This document shows positions 21,895 through 33,421 of a stretch of 64,000 bases of DNA, in pieces. The stretch's first letter is position 1. Each line of letters starts with the position of its first letter. The notes below the pieces were generated by a model, which had not been told where the DNA came from, ran no database searches, and worked only from the letters and a program-made list of their open reading frames with translations. The position numbers were made by a program, and so were the translations under genes. Source of the stretch: Dipteris shenzhenensis (taxonomy: Eukaryota > Polypodiophyta > Polypodiopsida > Gleicheniales). Location of the stretch: NCBI GenBank assembly GCA_047967505.1, contig CM106538.1, one strand, 5' to 3'.

Positions 21895-24745
21895 AGGATA
21901 GCCAGCTGGAACATACAAGGCCTAGGCGGAGTTCCACACTATCGCCGTAGGTAGCTGATCCGGAATCAGCTTCATCCAGGTGTCACTGGAGGTGCTATTG
22001 ATATCCTTTTTATCCAAGAACACAAGTTGGATGCCAGTGATTGCTCTAAGTCTGGCAAACTACTTCCTAGTCATACTTTTTAGTCGCGTGCCTTAGGCAC
22101 CAGGGGGGGGCACTTCTATTTCAGTTTCGCAGTCGGTTCTCCCCTTGGTTGTTGGACACGGAGTCATTATTTCCTCTAGAGCTCAGTGGATTATTCTCTT
22201 GATTGGATAGTGTAAGGTTGGTTTCCTTAACCTGTATGCCTCCAACATTAGAGGGGAACGTGTCTTTATGTGGAAGGATTTGCTCTCCTGGGCCCCCATT
22301 GCGGATTCATGGGTGATTGGAGGTGACTTTAACATGGTTGAGTTACCGTCAGACAAAAAAAAGGGTAGAGAAGGACTTCTTCACTCTTTGGAGAGAGCAG
22401 CTTGGGATGCCTTCCTTTTTCACTACTGTGGCAGAGATACTTGGTTGGACGATGCCTTTCTTATTCAGCCACAGTCCCTTCTGTTCTCTTGGTCGAACAG
22501 GAGGCAGCAGATGCCTATTCATGCACGTATTGACAGATTCTATGTAGATGATTGGGCACTTGATAGAGGTGCATCGGTATGCATTGCTGCTAGGGTTTCC
22601 ACTTCATACCACTTTCCTGTTGTGCTGGCTATCTCAGAGCCTCACTTGAGGGGCCGATCCGCGAGCATCAAGATTACAGATGCCTTGGACACAGAGGAGG
22701 ACCTTACAGAGGCAGCCCTGTAGATATGGGTTTCTCATGTCCAGGGTGGGCAGCCATTGCCATCAGAGGCAGCTGCTGCCCTTTCTGGTATTAGCGACTT
22801 CTACCTCTCAGTTGCTCGTACCAGGAGATGAGATATTCTCAGATGTGAGATTGGTGTTCGCCAGCAGTTGGCAGCTCTGCAGAGGGAAGAGCAGAAACGG
22901 CCTTTAGATGCTTGGATTCAGGAGCGCCTTGCTACAACAAGGGCTCATCAGCAGGTATTGCTTGATCAGAGGCTTGATCAGAGAGCAGAGTATGCCTTTC
23001 ATGCACGGAAGTCCTTCTGGATTCAGATGGGTGGCAGAGTCAATAAACACTTTTTCTCTACTCTTGGCCCTAGACATAGTAGAGAGAGTGTATCCCAACT
23101 TATTGACTCACATGGGGTTTTACAGACAGATCCTGATGATGTCTTGCGCATAGCTTCAGATTTTTATGCCGCCCTTCTTATTGCTAATCCTGAGACACGG
23201 GATAGAGAGGATGCTAGATAGGTTATTTGGTAGAGCATCCCTTTGTTGGTGAAACCGGATATGCATGTTTTGCTTGATGCACCTTTCACTAATACAGAGT
23301 TCAGGACTGCACTTTCAGCACTTCACAAGGGCAAGTACCCAGGTTTGGATGGCCTTGCCCCCTCTTTTTTCACTGCATTCTGGGATTTTTGATTGGAGTC
23401 TACATAACTTCAGCCCTGCAGGGCATTTGGGACTCTGGTGAGATGCCCGAGTCGCTTACAAAAGGTCTCATCCACCTTATCCTGAAAGGAGGTTGCAGAA
23501 ATCTAGTGTCCCAGTGGAGGCCTATCACACTTCTGGGGACTTGTTACAAGATTCTGGCCAAGGCAATCAGCCTTCGATTGCAGCCCCTTCTCCCAGATCT
23601 TATTCATGACACTCAGACGGGATTTGTGCATGGTAGAAGCATTTTTTATAACATTTTCTCTTTCTAGGAAGCCTCGGAGTGGGCCATGCAGAGCAGCCAG
23701 AATCTAGCCATTCTTCTTTTGGATTTTGAGAAAGCTTATGACAGAGTACATTGGGGTTTTTTGGAGGGCACCCTTCTATGTTTTGGCTTTACTGATGCTT
23801 GGATCAGAGGTGTTTCCTCTTTGTATAGATCAGCCCACAGCCAGGTACTTATTGGTGGGGTAAGGGGTGAGAGATTTCAGATTTTCAGATCAGTCCGTCA
23901 GGGATGCCCCCTTGCTCCTTTCCTTTTTTTGTTCGTGGCCGAAGCTATGAGTATCTATGTTAGATCTCAAGCTGACATCTTTGGGCTGAGACTTCCCATT
24001 GAAGAGGAGTTACTTGACAGTGAGTTGGTAGATGACATAGCAATTTACTTGGATGCCACTCCACAAACGCTCACTTCTTTCAGGACAGCATTGGATTTAT
24101 TTTTCTTGGCGGCAGGGGCGCAGATAAATTGGCATAAATCGAATGGCTTTTGGATCAATGACGAGGATACTCTAGTTTGGGGGCTTGACATAGGATTCAC
24201 TTGGGTTCAGAGGGGTGTGCCTGTCAGGTATTTGGGCTGCCAGGTCAGCTTGGATATTTCTACCACGCAGCAGTTTGCTCCCGTGTTGGAGAGCGTCAGG
24301 AGGAAGCTCCTTTTTTGGAGCTCAGCCAAGCTAAATCTTGCCTCTAGAGTTGTGGTGGTCAACCAGGTCCTCTTGGTCACGGCCTGGTTTGTTTGTTCTT
24401 GCTGATGCTGTTCTAGGGACTGCATCACTCAGCTCAGGAGACCGACCAGAAATTTTCTTTGGAGTGGGCTTGATGGCAAAGTAGATACCTTAGCCAGGGT
24501 GGCTTGGGAGGCCCTTATCCTCCCTACACAGGAAGGGAATTGTGGATACTTCTTGGGAGATTTTAGCGAGCATAGCATCCTGGCATATCTGGAGAGTTAT
24601 ATGCACAGAGGCTATGAAGGGTACTCAGGTTCATCCCTCGCACACTTTGGCTAGTATCTGGACAGACATTGTACATACTTTGATGGCCGTATGGATGAGT
24701 ATGCAGGGAGACTCCCATGCAGCGTCAGCTAGGAGGGCTTCACTC
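21892..24745 (+). pseudogene. LINE ORF2 remnant (EN + RT)
   Basis: The endonuclease motif G-G-D-F-N-M-V (about 22319) and RT blocks F-V-H-G-R-S-I-F, L-L-L-D-F-E-K-A-Y-D-R-V and V-R-Q-G-C-P-L-A-P are readable. The catalytic box is V-D-D-I instead of A-D-D-T (about 24028), and stops are frequent. Confidence 0.82.
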
Positions 24746-24769
24746 AAATTGAGTTGAGGAGTTGCCCTT

Positions 24770-25160
24770 GTTCTCATACATGGCACGCATTGGTCAACGT
24801 CTACAAGTGGAGGCAACAGCTAGGACTCCCTCGAAAGAGCGTCACTGTATGCAGTAGTAAGTTCCCTAGGAGGTGATCTCCTCTCCCTTTTTGGTCACAT
24901 CTTTGGACCAACCGCTAATCACAAAAGATCTCTAGATGGTAGCACATGGAGGTTTTCCATTGGCCCATGGCTGGAGCAGATGTGTGTAGATGGTATATGC
25001 CATTGTTGTGCAAATAGAGATTTGGAAACGATCTCGCATTGTCTTTTGGGTTGCCCTGTATTGCAGAGGATCTAGATGGGTGCCCTTTGTTTGTTGCCAG
25101 GATGCAAAGGTTATAGGGAGACTTCCCTTGGATGGCTACTTGGTTGGGGGAGGCGAGTCA
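24770..25160 (+). pseudogene. Fossil zf-RVT domain of another LINE lineage
   Basis: The plus strand reads C-H-C-C-A-N-R-D-L-E-T-I-S-H-C-L-L-G-C near 25000-25055, a C-x2-C...H-x4-C finger preceded by a W-R-F-S-I-G-P-W segment. It is too different from the local LINE family to be a fragment of it. Confidence 0.5.
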
Positions 25161-25238
25161 TGCCTTCTCCATTGATCAAGCCTCTCCAACCTACAGGATC
25201 CAAGGGCAGCGGGTCTTCAGGATAGAGACATGGTTACT

Positions 25239-25410
25239 TGTTAGGCCCTCCCGTCTCTGGTAGCCCAGCCTAGTAACATCGGTATCTCCGATCGATAGCC
25301 GGAGTCGACCAACTTCGAGTCGGAAGCCTCCTCTGACAATGTCATTATGACTCCGCTATCAGCTTGGTTAGGCAGTTATAGCCTCCTCTGACAGGGTCAT
25401 TATGACTCCG
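25239..25410. repeat. Dispersed repeat, left copy
   Basis: Contains GCCTCCTCTGACA and GTCATTATGACTCCG twice (about 25327 and 25381). A related copy lies at about 29752-29905, so the pair flanks the minus-strand LINE. Probably part of an LTR-type element. Confidence 0.55.
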
Positions 25411-25411
25411 C

Positions 25412-28400
25412 TTTTCCAAAAAGATTACTTCATTAAGTATGAATTAAAACCACAAGAGCAAGCTCTAATGCGGGAGTACATCATGCCATGCATGAGAAAA
25501 AACCGGCTCAAAACGAGCTAACAAAAATCCAAGGTGGAGGCTGAAAGGGCGACCTCAATCCTGAAGGAGACTCAGAGAAGAAAGGAGATCCTCTCCAAAC
25601 TCTAGAAAAAGTACTTCTCCTAGTTGTAGCTGCTCTGGGGGATCCTTGCATGCTCTCCCAGATGGCCACCAATGTGTGTATAGTATCAATCCATATATTG
25701 GCCATAGACGGGAAGGGTGAACCTAGGAAGCCTCCATTGCCTTTGTACATGTGGCCCTCCAAATATGCCAAGCTACAATGCTAACTAGAATCGCCCATGA
25801 TGTGTCCACCGAGGCATGGGCAGCTCTGAAAGGAGTGAAGGGAACATCCTGGAGAGAACATGACTCCACAAAGTGTCATCGTGTAATGAAGGCTAAGTCT
25901 GAGTCATGTCCCTCGAAAAACACCTGAGGGCCAGTAAGAGATAACCATGCCAATGATCCCCAAGTCGTGAAGAAGGGTGCTCTATGAAATATGCTAAAAA
26001 TCCTAGCAACACCCTCCAGATTGTCCTCGCGTGTCTGCACTCCCGGAGGCAATGCTGAACTGACTCAACTGCTGCATGGCATTGAGGACAAGTAGGGTTA
26101 GCCCTGAACCTGGATCTCCACAGGTTCACTGCAATCCCGCCAAGCATAGAAAGCCAAAAGAAGAGAGTGATCTTTCTATTCCTGAGGAATTTCCAGAGCC
26201 TTAGAATTGTGTAACGAAAGAAGGGGATGCTCTTCTCTCAGTGCCCTTCATCAATCCACTTCCATTCCCCTGGGTCCCACTGCAAAAACCTAATGGGGGA
26301 ACCACCATATAACCAGAGTCTCCATGACCCAAGTGCCAAGAGAACAGGGTCAAGATCAAGATACCACTGTGAGTCCTTGCCCCACTCCATGTAATCAGCA
26401 ATCCTAACAGGCTAGAAGGCAACCTCCAAAAGATTATCATCTGAAGATCTAAGAAGTCTGCTGCCTCCCGACTGAACATCAAAGACAAGGGTCTCCTCAA
26501 GTGCATCCCGCAATGCAATAACCTGTAAAGGAATACCCGTCCCCGAAAAAGCTCCCAACCAAGTGGACTCTGTGATAGGCATGTCATCTGTATCTATCCA
26601 CTTTGCTGGTATAGCTGCATCTATATGCTGCATCCTGACTGTACTCTCTCTGATGTGGCCAAATGATAAGAGTCTCTGATCCTCTGGAAGCTTCCTAAAA
26701 GCCTTCCAAGCACATACTGTGGAAGCAGGTCCCCTCTCCCATCTAGACCACTGCATATAATGTGACACTCCTAGTGATCTGCCATGCTCATCCAATAAAG
26801 AGTCATTCCACATGACTGGCTACCTGTCTATTTCTTCGCGAGAGGAGGGTGGAACTCTTTGAAGAGTGCCTCTGAAGCTGCCCCAAGCTTTCAAAATGGC
26901 AGTGATGAGAGGACAAGAGGGAGATCTAAGATGGGCTGAAGTAAAAATCCATCTCAAGCTATCCATCCAATCTCACTCGTGAGATGGTGTACAAGACTGA
27001 ATGCTGTGTAAGAAAAAATCTTTCCAAGGATCCTGTCCAAGCATCAATCCTGTCACTATAAACTTGCAAAGCAAGGCCGTACACTACAAGTTCGGATTAA
27101 TAATATTGAGACCTCCTTCCCCTGTGGGGAGAATGAGGGTCTCCCAAGCCACCCTGGCTACAACATCTAAGGTGCCATCCAACCCACTCCATAGGAGTTC
27201 CTAATAGGTCTCAAGAGCTGAGAGATACAACCTCTAGATCTGCACCAACATGAGCAAACAAACCAGGTAGTAGCCAATAATACCTGGTTCACAACCAGTA
27301 CTCTGGATCCAAGGTCAAGTCTAGCAGAACTACAAAAAATGAGTTTCCTCCTGATGCTCTCCAACACCGGAGCAAACTGTTGTGCTGCCACCCCAACCTG
27401 GCATCCTAGGTACCTGATGGAAACACCCCTCTGGATCCAAGTGAATCCTATGTCATTCCGTGAGTTTGGAGTGTCCTCATCACTAATCCCAAAGCCATTG
27501 GACTTGTTCCAATTAATATGAGCCCCTGCTGCCGTGCAAAACAAATCCAAGCGTGTCCTGAACGAGGTGAGTGTGTGTGGTGTGGCATCCAAAAAAACCG
27601 TTGTGTCATATGCCAACTCACTATCCAAGAGGTCATCCTCTTGCCTCAACGGAAGCCTCAGCCCTATAATATCAGCTTGAGCTCTAAGATAATAGCTCAT
27701 AGCTTCGGCCACAAATAAAAAGAGAAAGGGGGCTAAAGGGCATCCCTAACTGTCTGAATTGGTAATCTGAAGCCTGTCTCCCCTGACTCCACCAATAAGA
27801 ACCTGGCTATAGGCTGATCTGTAGAGAGCTGACACCCCTCTGATCCATGCATCTGTGAATCCAAAGTGAACGAGGGTACCCTCTAGAAAGCCCCAGTCTA
27901 CTCTGTCATAAGCTTTCTCAAAGTCCAAGAGTAGAATGGCAAGCCTATGGCCATTATGCATGGCCCAGTCAGAAGACTCCCAAAATGGGAAGATGTTATC
28001 GAAGATGCTCCTGCCATGCACACAGCCCGTCTGCGTATCATGCATAAGATATGGAAGAAAGGGCTGCAAAGATCTAGAAGAAAGGGCTGCCAACGAATGT
28101 TGATTGCTCTTGCTAAAATTTTGCACAAAGTACCCAGTAGAGTGATCGGTCTCCACTGAGACACTAAATTCCTGCAACCACCTTTTGGGATAAGATGAAT
28201 GAGGCCCTCCGTAAGTGAGTCTGGCATCTCACCGGAGTCCCAAACGCTCTGCAGAGCTGAGGTAATGTGGTCCCCAATCTGATCCCAAAATGAAATAAAA
28301 AAAGAAGGGGCCAGCCCATCTAAGCCAGGGTACTTGCCCTTGTGAAGGGCAGATAGAGCAGTCCTGAACTCTATGTTGGTGAAGGGCGCATCAAGTGAGA

Positions 28401-29260
28401 CTATCATATCCCCTATCACCAACATAGGTAAGTGCTGCCAAATAGCAACTCGAGCATCATCTCTAGCCTATGTTTGGCTCTGCTATAAGAAGGGAGGCAT
28501 AGAAATCTGTGGCTACATGCAAGACAACATCTGGATGTGTCTATTAAACTCTGTCTGAGTCAACAAGCTGTGAAACACTCTCCTTACTATGTCTGCAGTC
28601 AAGAGTAGAGAAGAATTGTTTGTTGACTCTACCTCCCTTCTAAGTCCAAAATGACTCTCTGACATGAAAGGCATACTCTGCTCTCTGATCTAACAGTAAC
28701 TACTGCTAAGCCCTTGCTGCAGCAAGGCGCTCTTGAACCCAAGCATCTGTAGGCCTCTTTTGCTCTTCCCTCTGAAGAGCAGCCAACTGCTAGCGGATGC
28801 CTATCTCTCTCCTAATACGAGCAACTGAATGATAAAAGTCACTAATATCTGAGAGGGTTGTAGCTATATTTGACGGGGAAAGCCGCCCATAGTGCATGTG
28901 AGATCCCGAAGTCCGCAACACTACCTCTGTGAGACCCTCCTCTACGTAGAAAGTATTTGGAATCCTGATACTAGTAGAGAGACTCCTCACATGAGGATCT
29001 GAAACAAACAGAACAACTGGAAAATGATTTGAAGTGGACACCCCAAGTTTAATGCATACTGTCCCACCTCTGTCCAGAGCCCAATCATCCACATAAAATT
29101 TGTCAATCCATGCATGGATAGGCATCTGCAACCTCCTGTTCGACCAACAAAATAGGAGTGACTCTGGTTGAGTGTGGAAAGCATCATCATGCCAAGCATC
29201 TTTGCCACTGTCTCGAGCCTCCTTGGTACCCCCAGCTTTCTAGGTTGTTCCACACTCACT
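25412..29260 (-). mobile_element. 5'-truncated LINE, subfamily C
   Basis: The 3' end at 25412 reads a LINE-like CTTAATGAAG end and a short A tail. The element extends 5' to within the endonuclease domain near 29260. ORF1 and the 5' leader are absent. Divergence from subfamily A is clearly higher than between the two 32-46-kb copies. Confidence 0.8.
25508..29260 (-). pseudogene. LINE ORF2 remnant (EN, RT, zf-RVT)
   Basis: Readable pieces in order are the EN tail (about 28790-29260), RT with L-L-L-D-F-E-K-A-Y-D-R-V near 27900, the Y-D-D-like box altered to A-Y-D-T near 27610, and the zinc finger C-P-Q-C-H...H-C-L-R-E-C near 26030-26090. There are numerous stops and frameshifts. Confidence 0.8.
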
Positions 29261-29289
29261 CTCGCAACCTGGATGCCCTACCTTAGCTT

Positions 29290-29640
29290 ATGCCTCCGCT
29301 CAAAATGCCTCCGCTCCCACCAGTCAATCGTCCAACGGTTCGGGTTGTTGTCGCATTGTGAGGATGTAGAACAAGTCGTGGATGGATGAAGATTTTTGAG
29401 GGACGTTGGAGGGTATTGCAGACGGCCCTCCACTGTCCGACCCAATCTTTGTGGGCCAAGCAAGATCAGTCCACAGACGATGGCCTGCGTCGCCATAGCC
29501 AGAGTACTTGTTCACCCACGCCTCCAACAACATAGGAGATTCCCTTGAGTTGCAATCGGGATCGAATGGCCGCACGGGGGCTTGAGGAATTTGGGCTGAG
29601 AGTAGGCGCTCATTCTGTCGCCGAAGCTCACAGATGTATA
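29290..29640 (-). pseudogene. Possible gypsy gag remnant
   Basis: The minus strand reads a coiled-coil-like E-L-R-R-Q-N-E-R-L-L stretch (about 29580-29640) followed by an R-P-F-D-P segment and a W-W-E-R-R end. This resembles plant gypsy gag leaders, but no diagnostic motif is complete. Confidence 0.3.
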
Positions 29641-29751
29641 TATTATTTTGGTCTAAGCAGTATTTTTTCCGCTCCCATTGCCTCTGACTTCTTTCAAGGT
29701 GAGGTTCTCATTGTATCCGTTCCCTTGAGTGTGCCAAAGTGTTACCTGTCT

Positions 29752-29905
29752 GTCCCTCCTGCATCTCCAATCATCCCAACTTGGTTAACACCGGTATCTC
29801 CAACCGGTAGGCAGATTTGTTCAACTCCGAGTCAGAAGCCTCCTCTGATAGGGTCATTATGACTCTTTCGTCGGCTTGGTTAGGCAATTACGCCTCATGG
29901 TGGCT
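29752..29905. repeat. Dispersed repeat, right copy
   Basis: Shares CGGTATCTCC, GAAGCCTCCTCTGA and GGGTCATTATGACTC with 25239-25410 at roughly three-quarters identity by eye. Confidence 0.5.
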
Positions 29906-29940
29906 GTGTCAGACATTTCAAATGTCCTCGCGCCTTCATT

Positions 29941-30225
29941 TTAACGCCCAACGGCATCGGCATTCCATGTCCTAGATGGCCATTGGCAGGAACGACATTC
30001 GTTCAATCCTTTGGGCACAACGACAACTCCACTCACCCGGTCAAAACAATCCATTGGGTAAATTAAGCTTGTTTGCTCCATTTTTGCAATGTCGGCCTCC
30101 AAAGCCCTTCCATAGTTAGGATTCATTCGGCATGGCCCTTTGATCACCAAGCCAGAGTCTGGGTACAAGTCAATGCAATGCTCAATGATCTCAGTTGGAA
30201 CTACTTTTCTGTCTACACCATGCAA
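29941..30225 (-). pseudogene. Ty3/gypsy RT N-terminal fragment
   Basis: Ninety-odd codons in frame with E-H-C-I-D-L-Y-P, P-C-R-M-N-P-N-Y and S-G-V-V-V-V-P-K, the segment that opens gypsy reverse transcriptase. The catalytic blocks that should follow to the left are missing. The same region of a different copy occurs at 63.6 kb. Confidence 0.75.
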
Positions 30226-32731
30226 AAGACTACCATGTATTCCTAAAAGAACTCTGTAACCGCGGTAGTCATGTTTATCAAATCCATGTGGCTACCTTTA
30301 GATGCTTTGGGTGCTTCTTAGTCCCTATGTCGAGATAGTGCCAAAACAATCTCATGCATGATCCACCAAGGAAATGCTTGCTACTCTACAGAGCTGCTTG
30401 CTCCCATCGCCTCTAATCTTGCATGCATTGAGTACCTTGAAGAGGAAAATCACCCTCAATTTTGTGTCTTCTTAAAGAGGTAGATATCTTGTGCCATTGG
30501 TGGATGAAGTCAATCTTTTCTTTTGATTTTGGGCTTGTTTTAGCATACTCCTTTAGGGTAACCCCTCCACCTCACAAGTCAATCTAGAATCCGAGCAGTC
30601 CTCCAATCTTGTGGCATCCACATCTGATAAATAGAACTCAAGCAAGTCAAGGTGTTCTACATCTTCCACTCCATAACCTGCAAAGGGTCAGCGATTCTTT
30701 TTTGAACGTGTATTACTCCTTTTGAGTATTATTCTTGGTGCATGTCATCAAATTCTTTGGCACTATCATCAGCGTGTCGTGAGCTTCCTCTTTCCTTCAC
30801 TGGTATCCTCAATCTCTGCGCTCACATGTTGATCAGCCTTTTCTTTGCTCTCATTGGTGTTTTCGGTCTCTTCAATCATATGGTGGTCATTCCATTGGTT
30901 GGTCATATTGGTGTCGCCTCTTCCAGTGGTCACGAAATGTATTCACATCCTCCTCTGTATATTATCTTGACAATGTTTGAGACCAACATCGGGTATGTGC
31001 AAGGTGTATTGCGGAGACCAAAGGGCAGCACCTCATAAAGTGTGTCCAATGCCCTTGCATTGTGAAGCAAGGTCTTCTTGGGCTAAGTTTTGCATCATGC
31101 TATACTTAGCTAAGCGGTGATCCAAGTCAGCACACATGACACAATTCCACCATGTTGGTTGACAAGGAGGCAAGGGACCCATCCAAACTAGGATGACTAC
31201 CTCTTCCTCCTTGGACCACCTGAGCAAGCATATAAGTGAGGGTTTCACTCGTCATTGAATCCCTAGTGTCATAAGTTTCATTTTGGAAGGAGTCATCTTC
31301 ATGTAGACAGAAACATGGAATTTTTTTCTCTATTTTGTGTAGTAGCTCATTGGAATTGCGGACATCTAGTTGCCCCATGGGAAGTGTATTCTCATGTTTG
31401 ATTACAGTTCTTCTTGGTGCAGCACTCTTGAACCTGATGTTAACTGCTGTCCCGACATCTACAAATACATTCTTTAAGGATAACCAAGTTATTTCCACTG
31501 CCACATGTGGACTTTGCTCACATGTGAGGGCAGTATAAGCTACGCATTGGCTTACCATGGTTCCATTTGTCACCCATCCTTTTTTGGGACTTGCACTTTC
31601 TGTCGACCTCCTCACATTTGTTTCAAGAATGAGATGATGTGTTGCTTTATTTGTGGAGACAAGTGACATAGTTGCATTAGGATGATGCTGGGTTGGAAGT
31701 CCATTAGATCCTCCCTCAAGGAGTAAGGTTGCGTGATGGCCTTTTCAGACCTAATAACCCTTGGCTCCACCAGGGGATCAAAGCTTACCCATGGTCGAGG
31801 TGGTAGGTCCGCATCTACTACGTTGTTCCTTGGATGGTTTGATCCATCACCTTCTTCCCCTTGTCTTTCACCTTATAGATACTCTATGACTAGTACTCCT
31901 TGCTGAAACAGGATGTCTCATTTTGTCTTGGTAGAAGAGGGTCTTGCTAGAGGAGTGGAAGGTCCTGCTTGCTCCTCTTGTCCGTACTATGCCCTTGTAT
32001 CTTTGAACTTCTTGGGTTTGATGCAAACCTGACTCTTCTGTCCTCCTTTGAAGGAAATTGTGGAGTTAATCCGTGTTTCTCAGAATTGAATTGTACTTAC
32101 CTTGTGATGCTTTTCACTACAGTCATGAAGGCCTGCTTGAGGCGGATAAGGTCTTGGATGATGACAATTTTCCAAGTATGTTTTCAGTCAAAGGTTACAA
32201 TTTTATAACCGACATGAGACCCTTTGTGTTTAGGCACATTGAATTCAGCTACATCAGAGGGATATTTTCATCTCAACCTGTGTAATGTGGTGCAGATGAT
32301 CCAGTAGTCTTGACCCCAAGAAACCTGGTCTCAGATTTGGAGTTGCCAATAGAAGCATATTGTTTACAGAATGAAGCCATTACTACTTTTCATGGAAATG
32401 TTTGTTTGGGTCAAAAGGAAATATATTACATTTTTAAAATATTTTGATCTCAACATTATGATGTGGTGCAGATGATCCAGTAATCTTGATCCCAAGGAAT
32501 TAGGACTGAGCTTTGGAGTTGCAAATGGAACCATATTGTTTACAGATACCTATAATGGAAATCCTCATTGTGGTCAAAAGGAATTTTGTTTGCTTGCATT
32601 TTATTTTCTCGCAAGAGAGTGGGAGCACCAAATTTGGCTTCTCCTTTTAATGTCTGTTTGTACCTTGAAACTTCAAATATCACAACTTGGTACCCTATTT
32701 CTTTTACTTAAATTTCTAGAAACATGCTTTG
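30226..32731. other. Intron sequence with unclassified repeats
   Basis: A 180-codon minus-strand frame at 31127-31669 has no recognisable domain and may be gypsy gag or protease debris. A direct duplication containing GATGTGGTGCAGATGATCCA-like sequence lies at about 32288-32385 and 32460-32545. Confidence 0.4.
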
Positions 32732-32745
32732 AAACTGTCTAGTAC
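32732..32745. repeat. Target-site duplication, left copy, LINE 1
   Basis: AAACTGTCTAGTAC here and at 39421-39434 bracket the LINE. The first AAA may belong to the A tail, leaving 11 unambiguous bases. Confidence 0.9.
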
Positions 32746-32759
32746 GGACGAAGACCCGT

Positions 32760-33345
32760 ATAGTCTCCCTTGCTGCACCCTCTCCCTCAGACTGTCCCTC
32801 CCTCTCTCCCTTGCCCTCAGCCCCTCCCCCTCCCTCAGCCCCTCCCTCCCTTCTCCTCCTCCCCCTTCAGCCCGCTCCCTCTCCTCCACCTCTCAGCCTG
32901 CACCTCCGCCCCCTCCCTGCCTCTCAGCCCGCCCCTTCCTCTCCCTCTCCTCTCCCTCTCAGCCTGCGCCGCCCCCTCCCTGCCTCTCCGCCTCTCCCTC
33001 TCCTCTTCCTCTCATCCTGCGCCGCCCCCTCCCTTCCTCTCAGCCCGCCCCTCCCTGCCCCTCCCTCTCCTTCCTCTCCCTCTCCTCTCCCTCTCAGCCT
33101 GCCGCCGCCCCCTTCCTCCCCCTCCTCTCCCTCCTCTCCCTCTCCTCTCAGCCCGCCCCCTCCCTGTCCCTCAGCCCACCTCCTTCCTGCCTCTCCTTCC
33201 TCTCCCTCTCCTCTCCCTAGCCTGCCCCCTCCCTCCCTCTCAGCCTGCCCCCTCCCCTTCAACCTCTCAGCCTCTCCCCTCTACCCCTCCCCTCCTCGCC
33301 CCTTCCCCCGCTCCCTCCTCACCTCCTTTCCCTGTTTTCTACCCC
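32760..33345 (+). other. Polypyrimidine 5' leader of LINE copy 1
   Basis: About 590 bp almost entirely C and T, built of drifting CCTCTC/CAGCCCG-like units. Equivalent leaders occur at 19553-20340, 39613-40258 and 61135-61757 (as purines). The sense strand is always the pyrimidine strand. Confidence 0.85.
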
Positions 33346-33421
33346 CCTATCTCCCGCAGCATTTTTTGGAGCGGAAGGAGCCTCCAAATTGTCAAAGTCG
33401 GCCTCCTCACCTCAATTGGCG

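Larger units (their letters stand above)
19541..24745 (+). mobile_element. Decayed full-length LINE with internal deletion
   Basis: Pyrimidine-rich 5' leader (19553-20340), ORF1 remnant (20413-21894) and ORF2 remnant (from 21892). Near 24540 it jumps from just after the RT to the C-terminal W-E-I-L-A-S-I-A-S-W-H-I-W region, losing about 1.4 kb including the zf-RVT finger. The 3' UTR and tail are missing. Confidence 0.82.

Noticed and set aside
31127-31669. 180-codon minus-strand frame as a gene
   Set aside because: No recognisable domain, no start context, and it sits among gypsy debris in an intron; I cannot support more than an unclassified remnant.
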